NCBI GenBank assembly: GCA_030432695.1
Contig: JAUILN010000008.1
Span: forward strand, 462,479-526,478
Length of the DNA: 64,000 nt
Source of the DNA: a bacterium
GTDB lineage: Bacteria; Planctomycetota; UBA1135; UBA2386
Reading direction: 5' to 3'
Shown here: in pieces, positions 56,737 through 64,000 of the stretch
How positions within the stretch are numbered: the first letter of the stretch is position 1
Layout of the letters: the number at the start of each line of letters is the position of its first letter
Program-made: the position numbers and the translations under genes
The notes under the pieces: generated by a model
Seen by the model: only the letters and a program-made list of their open reading frames with translations
Databases searched by the model: none
Told to the model about the DNA's origin: nothing

Positions 56737-58599
56737 GTGACCCCCCTCCTCCCGCCGCTCGTCCTCGGCGCCCTGCTCGCCGCGGGACCCGACGAGACCT
56801 CGTCCTCCAAGCCCGAGGAGCCGGTTGCAACGGCCCACGAGGACTTCGCCTGGGTGATGTTCTGGTGGGACCGCCAACGCGACCGGCTGCTGCCGGTCCG
56901 CGCACGGATCCGCGCGCTGCATCCCGAACTCGTTCCGGATGCGAAACAGATCACCGAGGAGGTCCTCCCGGTCCTGGAGCGGATGCTGGAAGACGAGGAC
57001 GACGTCGAGCCGCTCTGCCACGCGGCGCTGGCGCTCGCCAAGGCTGGACGCCACCTGGCAGACGCCCGGCCGGTCCTCGGTCATCTCCGCCCGCTGCTCG
57101 CCCACCAGGAGACGCGAGTGAGCGCGACCGCGGCGCTGGCGCTGGGGGTGACCCGCTGTCCCGCGACCCTCGCCGACCTGACCGCGCTGGCCCGGGACGA
57201 CGCGCAAGGTCACTCGCTGGTCGGCCGTCCGACGGTGCCCGCGCAAGTCCGAGTGCGCGCGCTCTACGGCCTGGCGCTGCTGGCCGAACATGCGGGCGAT
57301 GCCGGCATCGACGCGGCGGTGCTGCTCACCGCGCAGGAATTCCTGACCGGCAGCACACACCTCGAGGAGCTGGCCCTCGACCTGAAGATCGCAGCACTCC
57401 AGGCCGTCTCGATGGTCGGCGGCGACGCCTCCCCCGAGCGCGCGTCGGAGAGCCTCGCCACCGCCCTCGACCTGCTCGCCGCCTTGCCCGAGGAACTCGA
57501 CGAACAGGTGCAGGCCCACCTGCCGATCGCGGTCGCGAAGCTGCTGCGGCGCGGGCACGCGCGCGGAGTGCCAGGCACGGACGTACGGCTGCGTGCACAG
57601 ATCGCTGCGTGGCAGGCCGAGCTACGAGAACTCGCCGACGATCCACCGCCGCAACCGCCGCCGTTGCCCGATCCGCCACCCGGGGTCTGGGCGCCGCAGA
57701 GTGATCCGGAGTTCGAGCTCCCGGTCCTCCGCTCGGTGGTCTCGGCACTCGGCATGCTCGCGCCGCTCGTGGAAGACCAGGCCTCGGTCGACGCGTCGGT
57801 CGAGCTGTTGGTCCGCATCGCGCAGAGCACGGTGGAACGGCAGACGCGCTATCTGGCGCTGATGGCTCTCGGCGAGATCGGCACGGAAGCCGCGGTCGAC
57901 CGACTGCTGGCGACGATCCGCGAGACGGAGGACCTGGTCGCACGTGGGTGGTGCGGCCTCGCACTCGGCATCCACGTCGCGACCGCGGAAGTCGCCGAGC
58001 CGCGCGTCCAGCAGATCGCGCAGACGCTGGTGCAGCGCCTCGACGCCGCAAAGGGGTCGTACGGCCAACTGCCGCTGGTGAACGCGCTCGCCCTGATCGG
58101 CTCGGCAGAGGCGCTGCCCGTGCTGCGCGAGCTCCCTGCTACCTATCCGCTCCGCGACGATCTCACCGCCGAAGTCGCACTGGCCCTCGGTCTCCTCGGC
58201 GACCAGGAATCCCGCGAGCCGCTCCGCGCGCTGTTCGAGGCCTCCGAGCGGCGCCCCTCGCGGGCCTTCGAGACCGGACGCGCGCTCGCGCTGCTCGACG
58301 ACGACACGTGGTCGACGACCGCGCGGCAACGCCTCGGGAGTGCCAACCTGGCGGCCATGGCGCTTGCCGCGGCGCTGCTTTGCGAAGCCGGTGACCGGAG
58401 GCATGTGCTCCCGCTGCTGCAGGCCTGCCGCGACGCGAAGTCCCGACCCGTGGTCCGCGCCATCGCCGCAGCCGCTCTCGGCTCGATCTGCGATCCCGAC
58501 CCGAGTCACCTGGCCGCCGGCATCGCCGACCACGTGGCACATCGCTCGATGCCGCCGAGCATGGCCGACTGGCAGGATGGCATCCTGGAACTGTTCTGA
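56737..58599 (+). CDS. Secreted HEAT-repeat protein, paralogue 1
   Basis: 620 residues starting at a GTG with a short signal-like N terminus (PLLPPLVLGALLAAG). The conserved opening ARIRALHPELVPDAKQITEEVLPVL is shared with the next gene. HEAT-like helical repeats fill the rest, and a Pro-rich linker at about 305-325 (DPPPQPPPLPDPPPG) splits the chain in two halves. The ending GSICDPDPSHLAAGIADHVAHRS is also shared. It is likely an extracytoplasmic scaffold; no catalytic motif is seen. It begins 31 bases after the hydrolase stop, so cotranscription is possible. Confidence 0.8.
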   Translation: MTPLLPPLVLGALLAAGPDETSSSKPEEPVATAHEDFAWVMFWWDRQRDRLLPVRARIRALHPELVPDAKQITEEVLPVLERMLEDEDDVEPLCHAALALAKAGRHLADARPVLGHLRPLLAHQETRVSATAALALGVTRCPATLADLTALARDDAQGHSLVGRPTVPAQVRVRALYGLALLAEHAGDAGIDAAVLLTAQEFLTGSTHLEELALDLKIAALQAVSMVGGDASPERASESLATALDLLAALPEELDEQVQAHLPIAVAKLLRRGHARGVPGTDVRLRAQIAAWQAELRELADDPPPQPPPLPDPPPGVWAPQSDPEFELPVLRSVVSALGMLAPLVEDQASVDASVELLVRIAQSTVERQTRYLALMALGEIGTEAAVDRLLATIRETEDLVARGWCGLALGIHVATAEVAEPRVQQIAQTLVQRLDAAKGSYGQLPLVNALALIGSAEALPVLRELPATYPLRDDLTAEVALALGLLGDQESREPLRALFEASERRPSRAFETGRALALLDDDTWSTTARQRLGSANLAAMALAAALLCEAGDRRHVLPLLQACRDAKSRPVVRAIAAAALGSICDPDPSHLAAGIADHVAHRSMPPSMADWQDGILELF

Positions 58600-58624
58600 A
58601 GACCAGACCCCAAGACGCACACCC

Positions 58625-58652
58625 GGTGCCCACCCACCCGTTGGAGGGCACC
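58625..58652. repeat. Short hairpin between the HEAT paralogues
   Basis: The arms GGTGCCC and GGGCACC enclose a 14-base loop just after the stop of HEAT paralogue 1. The arms recall the GGTGCC/GGCACC core of the dispersed elements, of which a full copy follows 18 bases later. It may terminate transcription. Confidence 0.4.
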
Positions 58653-58669
58653 AATCGTACCTCTCCAAG

Positions 58670-58708
58670 ATCTGTCGTAGTCGGTGCCAGGCACCAACCA
58701 CGACAGAT
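58670..58708. repeat. Inverted repeat B (GGTGCC-N-GGCACC family)
   Basis: 39 bases centred on A58689. The left arm TCTGTCGTAGTCGGTGCC pairs with GGCACCAACCACGACAGA at 16 of 18 positions, plus an outer A-T pair. On the minus strand the two mismatches become G-U wobbles, so the RNA hairpin is best formed there. Element C differs from it at one base over the 37-base core. It ends 21 bases before the ATG of HEAT paralogue 2. Confidence 0.75.
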
Positions 58709-58729
58709 TCCAACCGGATCCCAACTGCC

Positions 58730-60604
58730 ATGGCGCCGAACACAGTCCTCCAGCCCGTCCGTCGACTCCTCGCTGCATCGCTGACCCTCGGCGTCCTGTT
58801 CGCGCCGGTTGCCGCGCACGAACCCGTTGGGGAGCGGAACGAGATCGCGGCACCGCACTCCGACCCCAGCGCGTGGCAGCTCTGGTGGATGTATCAGGGG
58901 GAGCGCATCCTGGCGATCCGCGCCCGCGTCCACGCGCTGCACCCCGAACTCCTGCCGGCTCCAGAGCAAGTCAACGAAGACGTCGTCCCGCTCCTGCTGA
59001 AGGTCCTCGAGAACGAGAGCCAGCGCGATCTGGTCGGCTGCGCGGCCGTCGCACTCGGCAAGTGCGCGCGCCGCCTGGACGACGTCCGACCGACCCTCGA
59101 TGCACTGCGCCCGCTGCTGCGTCACGACGAACTGGAGATCGCCGAGTCCGCGGTTCTCGCACTCGGCCTGACCGGTGCGGTCGAGACCGTCGCAGACCTG
59201 ACTGCGCTGGCCCGCGACGACGACGCCGGCCGCAAGATCGCCGCTCGGGACATGGTCCCGTCCCGGCTGCGGGTCCGCGCCCTGTACTCACTCTGCCTCC
59301 TGTCGGAACCCGCCGCCGACGCCTCGGTCGACGCGGAGATCCTGCGCACCGCGCGCAAGGTCCTCGCCGACTCCGTGGCAGATCCCGGCCTGCCGGCCGA
59401 CCTGCCGGTCGCTGCGATCATCACGCTGGGCTCGCTCGGCCATGCCCCCGACGCGGCGCGAGCCACCGAGACTCTCGACGCCGCGCTCCGGATCCTCGAC
59501 ACCCTGCCGGACTCACTCACCGAGCCCGTTGTCGCGCACGCACCGATCGCCACCGCCAAACTGCTGCGCCGCAGCCACACCCGCGGACTCGACGGTTCCA
59601 CCGCCAGGCTCCGCACGCGCCTCGGGCAGTGGCGGACCATGCTCGACGACCTCGTGCAGGACCCGCCGAAGCCGAGCGAGCACCCCTCGGCGGTCGTCGA
59701 CGGCGAGGTCGATCTCCCGCTCGGTCGCTCGATCGTCTCGGCGATCGGATGGACCGCCGGGCTGGTCGCCGACCAGGAACCCGGCGATGCATGGACCCCG
59801 CTATTGGTCCGCACCTTCGAGAGCAGCCTCGAACCCCACGCCCGCTACCTCGCCCTGATGGCGCTCGGCGAACTCGGCGGCGAGCGTGCACTCGACTTCC
59901 TGCTGAAGATCCTCGGGGCCACCGACGATGCCGAGGCCGCCAACTGGACCGCCGCCGCACTGGGCGTGCACGCACACACAAACCCAGCACTCGACGATGC
60001 ACGCTCCGAGGCAATCGCCGCAGCGCTCCTCGCCCGCCTCGACCGCGTCGCCGACAGCGCGCAACGCCAACCGATCGTGATCGCGCTCGGACTCCTGGGC
60101 CGACCGGCGGCCATCGCACCCCTGCGTGAGCTGCTGCCTCGCGTCGCCAACCAGGACGAGCTGGCAGGCCGGGTCGCCCTCTCGCTGGCCCTCCTGCAGG
60201 ACGTCGCCTCGACCAAGTCGATCCGCGAGCTGTACGACGCCTCGAGCCGGCGCCCGGCCCGCGCGGAAGCACTCGGCCAGGCACTCCTCCTCCTCGGTGA
60301 CCAGAGCGTCGTCGAAGCAGCGACGAAGTCGTGGGACCAGAATCCCCAGAACCTCGTCTCCCGCGCCGTCGCCGCGTACCTGATCGGCATCAGCGGAGAC
60401 CGCCGCGCACTCCCGACCCTGCTCCACCACGCCGCCGCCGACCGGGAGAAGCCCCTCGGCCGCGCCTTCGCCGTCGTCGCCCTCGGCTCGCTCTGCGACC
60501 CGTCCCCCACCCCCTGGAGCGCTCCGATCGCCGACCACGTCGCCTATCGATCCGCGCCGCCGACCTTGACCGACACCGTCGCGGGCGTGTTGGACGTCCT
60601 TTGA
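58730..60604 (+). CDS. Secreted HEAT-repeat protein, paralogue 2
   Basis: 624 residues with a good signal peptide (VLQPVRRLLAASLTLGVLFAPVAA). It aligns with paralogue 1 along its whole length: ARVHALHPELLPAPEQVNEDVVPLLL, LDALRPLLRHDELEIAESAVLALGL, AHAPIATAKLLRRSHTRG, RYLALMALGELGGERAL and GSLCDPSPTPWSAPIADHVAYRS. The Pro-rich linker of paralogue 1 is shorter here. A tandem duplication is the simplest origin. An inverted-repeat element sits just upstream of the ATG and could affect expression of this copy alone. Function unknown. Confidence 0.82.
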   Translation: MAPNTVLQPVRRLLAASLTLGVLFAPVAAHEPVGERNEIAAPHSDPSAWQLWWMYQGERILAIRARVHALHPELLPAPEQVNEDVVPLLLKVLENESQRDLVGCAAVALGKCARRLDDVRPTLDALRPLLRHDELEIAESAVLALGLTGAVETVADLTALARDDDAGRKIAARDMVPSRLRVRALYSLCLLSEPAADASVDAEILRTARKVLADSVADPGLPADLPVAAIITLGSLGHAPDAARATETLDAALRILDTLPDSLTEPVVAHAPIATAKLLRRSHTRGLDGSTARLRTRLGQWRTMLDDLVQDPPKPSEHPSAVVDGEVDLPLGRSIVSAIGWTAGLVADQEPGDAWTPLLVRTFESSLEPHARYLALMALGELGGERALDFLLKILGATDDAEAANWTAAALGVHAHTNPALDDARSEAIAAALLARLDRVADSAQRQPIVIALGLLGRPAAIAPLRELLPRVANQDELAGRVALSLALLQDVASTKSIRELYDASSRRPARAEALGQALLLLGDQSVVEAATKSWDQNPQNLVSRAVAAYLIGISGDRRALPTLLHHAAADREKPLGRAFAVVALGSLCDPSPTPWSAPIADHVAYRSAPPTLTDTVAGVLDVL

Positions 60605-60691
60605 CCGCCTCTCGCCTCCGGAGGGCTAGCGGGTAGCTCGCGCCTCTCGCATCCTTCCTACCCCCTCCGACGCGACTCCGACCCCTCACGC

Positions 60692-63600
60692 ATGTCTCGC
60701 ACCACGCTGCTCCCACTCCTCCTGCACCTGCTGGCACCGCTCGCACCGGCTGCCGGCCAGACGCTTCTCGCCGACCTCGACACGCGCGTGGCATCGTTCG
60801 GGATTCCGGTGGGCGCGGTTCCGATCGAGCTCGGCCAGATCCTGCTGTTCGCCCACGCGGACGGCCGCGGCGTCGAGCCCTGGGCCTTCGACTCCGCCAC
60901 CGGGCTCGGGCGATGCATCGCCGACCTGCGCCCCGGCCCCGATTCCAGCGATCCGACGGACTGGCTGGTCCTCGGCAGCCTCGCGCTGTTCGTGGCGCGA
61001 GGCGACGGAGTCGGCTTCGAGTTGTGGCGCACCGATGGCACCCCGACCGGCACGTCGCTGGTCCTCGACCTGATGCCGGGCGCCGACTCGAGCGGCCCCG
61101 CCGAGCTGACGCTGTTCGCGGGAGCCTGCTACTTCACCGCCACGGATCCCTCCGGCGGCCGCGAGCTGTGGCGGACCGACGGCACCGCCGCCGGCACGAT
61201 GCAGGTCGTCGATCTGCGTGCCGGCGCCGACGGCTCGCAGCCGGCGAAACTGACCGTGTTCCAGAACCGTCTGTGGTTCCGCGCCGACGACGGGCTGACC
61301 GGCAGTGAACTCTGGAGCACCGACGGAACCGCGGCGGGCACCACGCTGCTGGCCGACCTTCGACCGGGCGTGGCCGGCAGCAGCCCGAGCGACCTCACCG
61401 CAGACGGATCGAGGCTCTCGTTCCTCGCTCGGCCCGCCTCGGCGACCGAACTCTACGTCACCGACGGAACCAGCGCCGGGCTCACCAGCCTCTCCAACCT
61501 CGGCGGCAATCGCCCCCCACTCACCGGCGGCGCCCCGTTCCGCGCCGACGGCGGCACGCTGTTCTTCACGGTCCAGGACTACTTCGGCATCGGCACCGAG
61601 CCCTGGGCGAGCGACGGGACGTCCGCGGGCACGATCCCGCTCGGCGATCTCTACCCCGGGCGGGGCGACGCGCGGATCGCGGAGTTCTTCGTCGAGGCAG
61701 GCACCGCCTGGTTCGGTGCCGACGACGGACTCGACGGCCTCGAACTCTGGCGCAGCGACGGCACGACCGCCGGCACCCAGAAGCTCGTCTCGCTCGAGCC
61801 GGGCGGCACCGGCAGCGATCCCCGCGGTTTCGCACGACTACCCGGAACGGCTCCGGGCTTCGTGTTCTTCGCAGGCAGTCCGGGGCGCCGCTCGCTGTGG
61901 TTCAGCGACGGCACGGCCACCGGCACCGTCGCGCTACCCGCCCGCTCCGCATTCTTCGCCAACGAGCCCTCGCCACGTCCTCGCGCCGGCGGGACGCTGG
62001 CGTTCTTCGGCGCCGACCCGGCCAGCGGTGCGCCAGGCGTGTGGGAGACCGACGGCACAGCCGCCGGGACCCGGGAACTCTGGCGCGTTCCGATACGGAC
62101 CCGGTCGTCGTACCCGGTCGGGTTCGCGCGGAACGGAGGCGACGTCCTGTTCCAAGCCACGACCGAAGCGACCGGCGCCGAACTGCACGGCATGTCGATC
62201 GCCAGCGGCACGCTCCGGCTGCTGTTCGAGCTCGAGACCGGTACGGGGTCGGGCGTGCGCAGCGCGCTCACCGGGTTCGGCACCGACCTGCTGTTCCACG
62301 GCGGAGTGGCTTCCCGCGACACGTCCCTGTTCCGAAGCGACGGCACCCCGACCGGCACCGTCCGGCTGTCTCCGCCCTCGTCGCGGCCCTCCACCCTCGA
62401 AGTCGCCGTGCTGGACGACGGCAGGGCCGTGTTCGACCACGCCGACCCGAACGGTCTCGAACCCTGGGTCACCGACGGCACTCCGGGCGGCACCCTTCCG
62501 CTGGCCGACCTTTGCGCCGGCTCCTCCGACAGCCGCCCCGCGGTGTTCGTGTCGATCGGCAGCCTCGCGCTGTTCACCGCCCAGCCACCCGGATTCCGCC
62601 GCGAGCTGTACGCGACCGACGGCACGCCCGGCAATGTGACGCAGATCTCCTCCAGCAGCGGCGTGAGCGAAGTCGAGAACTTGGCGCGCTTCGGCGGACA
62701 CGCGGTGTTCGCCGGCTACGTGGGCACATCGGGGCTCGAACCCTGCCTCAGTGACGGGACCGTGGCCGGCACCCGCCTGATCGCCGACCTCGAGCCAGGC
62801 TCCGTCAGTTCGCAACCGCGCGCCTTCACCGCCAGCGGCGACCGCTGCTTCTTCCTGGCCACTTCCACCGGCCTCGGCGAGGAGCTGTGGGTCACCGACG
62901 GCTCCGCCCTCGGCACGTCCTTGGTCCGCGACCTGCGCCCGGGCCCCGACGACTCCGGAGCGAGCGACCTGACTCCGCTCGGCAACGGTCGGATCGCGTT
63001 CGTGTGCGACGACGGCCTCCACGGCGACGAGCTGTGGATCTCCGACGGCACGGCGGCGGGAACCCACCTGCTCGTCGACCTCGTCCCCGGCCCGGGTTTC
63101 GGTGTGGAACGCGGCACGCTCTGGCGCGACCGCGACCGCAACCGGCTGTTCTTCGCCGCGGTCGACGGGCCACACGGCCTGCAGCCCTGGACCAGCGACG
63201 GCACCTCGGCCGGCACGCGGCCGATCGGTCGGATCGATGCAGGCTTCGGTCCCGGGATCGCAACGGTCGCGCAGATCACGCGGATCGACGACCTGTTGAT
63301 GCTGTCGCTCGACGACGGCACGCACGGCGCCGAAGCCTGGTCCCTCGACCTCGGACCGCTCGACCTCGCGGACGCGAGCGTGTACGGCACCGGTTGCTCC
63401 GCGGTCGACCCGACACCGACGCTCGACGCCGACGGGATGCCGCGCCTCGGCAACCTGGGCTTCGGCTTCTACCTGCGGAACGGCACACCTCGCGCACCGG
63501 TGTCCGTGCTGTTCGCCGCGGCGCCCGCCGCTCAGCCCCTCGACGGGTGCACCGTGCTGCTGACGCCTCGCCTCCTCGTCGGCGCCGGCACCATCCTGGG

Positions 63601-63757
63601 CATGGACGGCACCGGCGCAGCACGGCTGCCGATCCCGAACGACCCGAGTCTGTCCGGTGTCACGCTGTTCGCGCAGGCGGTGCTCCTGAACCCCGGCGGA
63701 GCGCTGTTCGGCGATGCCGACCTGACCAATGGTGTCCAGATTCGGCTCGGGCAATGA
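60692..63757 (+). CDS. Secreted ELWxxDGT-repeat protein
   Basis: 1021 residues with a signal peptide (LLPLLLHLLAPLAPAAGQ). About fifteen repeats follow, each with the signature LWxTDGTxxGTxxVxDLxPG (for example LWRTDGTAAGTMQVVDL, LWSTDGTAAGTTLLADL, PWTSDGTSAGTRPIGRI), spaced about 50-60 residues, consistent with a beta-propeller or beta-solenoid. The last 125 residues are a different domain (VYGTGCSAVDPTPTLD ... GVQIRLGQ) related to the C-terminal domain of the Kelch-like protein at 31.6 kb. It is probably exported and possibly surface-attached. Alone in its transcription unit, 87 bases after HEAT paralogue 2. Confidence 0.88.
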   Translation: MSRTTLLPLLLHLLAPLAPAAGQTLLADLDTRVASFGIPVGAVPIELGQILLFAHADGRGVEPWAFDSATGLGRCIADLRPGPDSSDPTDWLVLGSLALFVARGDGVGFELWRTDGTPTGTSLVLDLMPGADSSGPAELTLFAGACYFTATDPSGGRELWRTDGTAAGTMQVVDLRAGADGSQPAKLTVFQNRLWFRADDGLTGSELWSTDGTAAGTTLLADLRPGVAGSSPSDLTADGSRLSFLARPASATELYVTDGTSAGLTSLSNLGGNRPPLTGGAPFRADGGTLFFTVQDYFGIGTEPWASDGTSAGTIPLGDLYPGRGDARIAEFFVEAGTAWFGADDGLDGLELWRSDGTTAGTQKLVSLEPGGTGSDPRGFARLPGTAPGFVFFAGSPGRRSLWFSDGTATGTVALPARSAFFANEPSPRPRAGGTLAFFGADPASGAPGVWETDGTAAGTRELWRVPIRTRSSYPVGFARNGGDVLFQATTEATGAELHGMSIASGTLRLLFELETGTGSGVRSALTGFGTDLLFHGGVASRDTSLFRSDGTPTGTVRLSPPSSRPSTLEVAVLDDGRAVFDHADPNGLEPWVTDGTPGGTLPLADLCAGSSDSRPAVFVSIGSLALFTAQPPGFRRELYATDGTPGNVTQISSSSGVSEVENLARFGGHAVFAGYVGTSGLEPCLSDGTVAGTRLIADLEPGSVSSQPRAFTASGDRCFFLATSTGLGEELWVTDGSALGTSLVRDLRPGPDDSGASDLTPLGNGRIAFVCDDGLHGDELWISDGTAAGTHLLVDLVPGPGFGVERGTLWRDRDRNRLFFAAVDGPHGLQPWTSDGTSAGTRPIGRIDAGFGPGIATVAQITRIDDLLMLSLDDGTHGAEAWSLDLGPLDLADASVYGTGCSAVDPTPTLDADGMPRLGNLGFGFYLRNGTPRAPVSVLFAAAPAAQPLDGCTVLLTPRLLVGAGTILGMDGTGAARLPIPNDPSLSGVTLFAQAVLLNPGGALFGDADLTNGVQIRLGQ

Positions 63758-63820
63758 GTCGATTGGCAGGCCCAGGCTGCGGACCCCGACTCATGTCTCC
63801 CCGGCCTCCTGCACCTGAAG

Positions 63821-63857
63821 TCTGTCGTAGTCCGTGCCAGGCACCAACCACGACAGA
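63821..63857. repeat. Inverted repeat C (GGTGCC-N-GGCACC family)
   Basis: A 37-base element, identical to the core of element B except for one G-to-C change in the left arm (TCCGTGCC instead of TCGGTGCC). It is intergenic, 64 bases after the stop of the ELWxxDGT gene. A further partial GGTGCCA motif follows within 25 bases. The remaining bases up to the window edge show only a possible gene start. Confidence 0.75.
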
Positions 63858-63957
63858 TTCAAGAACGTACACCTGGTGCCAGATGAGATGAGAGGGCCGG
63901 CCGCTCCGCGCAGTCGCCCATGATGGGTGCTGCAAACCTTGTTGGAGCGACCGACCC

Positions 63958-64000
63958 ATGAAGAAGCGTAGCGCATCGATCTCTGCCACCACCACCTCCT
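63958..64000 (+). CDS. Possible start of a gene cut by the window edge
   Basis: ATG followed by MKKRSASISATTTS, a basic and then Ser/Thr/Ala-rich start that would suit the beginning of a signal peptide. A GGAG lies 10 bases upstream. Only 14 codons are present, so no function can be given and even its reality is uncertain. Confidence 0.35.
   Translation, partial: MKKRSASISATTTS

Overview
The window looks like chromosome from an uncultured or little-studied planctomycete. Supporting signs are the very high GC, a giant secreted dehydrogenase-like/HEAT/cytochrome c protein of the type expanded in Planctomycetota, an ECF sigma factor fused to a transmembrane and periplasmic part, and many large secreted repeat proteins (ELWxxDGT, Kelch-like, TolB-like, HEAT, VWA, carboxypeptidase-regulatory folds). 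GTG and TTG starts and 4-base ATGA/GTGA overlaps are common. I see no tRNA, rRNA, CRISPR array, prophage or IS transposase. All names rest on motif reading, without database searches.

Layout. 0-4 kb: a sensor kinase faces an operon of a Na/phosphate symporter and two tandem PhoU proteins. 4-12.5 kb: a secreted hypothetical, a DUF2779 Cas4-like/exonuclease-fold protein, a NYN-domain protein translationally coupled to arginine decarboxylase, divergent glyA, and a first AAA/DUF4143 ATPase behind a dyad. 12.5-22.1 kb: a secreted carboxypeptidase-regulatory protein, a TlpA-like thioredoxin, a second DUF4143 ATPase behind a perfect 36-bp palindrome, and the membrane-tethered sigma factor with its secreted partner in a more AT-rich stretch. 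22.3-30.7 kb: a six-gene minus-strand operon (ADP-forming acyl-CoA synthetase, GT2, ArnT-like GT83, GT9, queF, MBOAT) facing a UbiA-family DPPR-synthase-like gene. Together they suggest polyprenyl-linked sugar and envelope glycan modification, with queF embedded in the operon.

30.7-38 kb: hairpin-bearing tandem repeats, a DUF1801 protein, a secreted Kelch-like protein, and pstSCAB plus a small membrane ORF. No phoU lies beside pst; the phoU copies are 33 kb away with the symporter. 38-43.4 kb: the operon fabH-ino1-S41 peptidase-trpS. 43.4-54 kb: secreted proteins (HEAT+VWA, PIG-L deacetylase, dehydrogenase/HEAT/cytochrome c), a cytochrome-b562-like protein coupled to a lipoprotein RidA, and a PKD/TolB-like lipoprotein. 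54-64 kb: a glutaminase with animal-like architecture (ankyrin tail), a membrane-anchored hydrolase, two HEAT-repeat paralogues, an ELWxxDGT protein, and the start of one more gene at the edge.

The most notable items are the transmembrane sigma factor, the palindromes tied to both DUF4143 genes, two families of intergenic inverted repeats (one apparently captured as coding sequence), the animal-like glutaminase, the DUF2779 protein with a seemingly inactive exonuclease domain, a TrpRS with a large insert, and an ArnT-like gene without an ordinary start codon.
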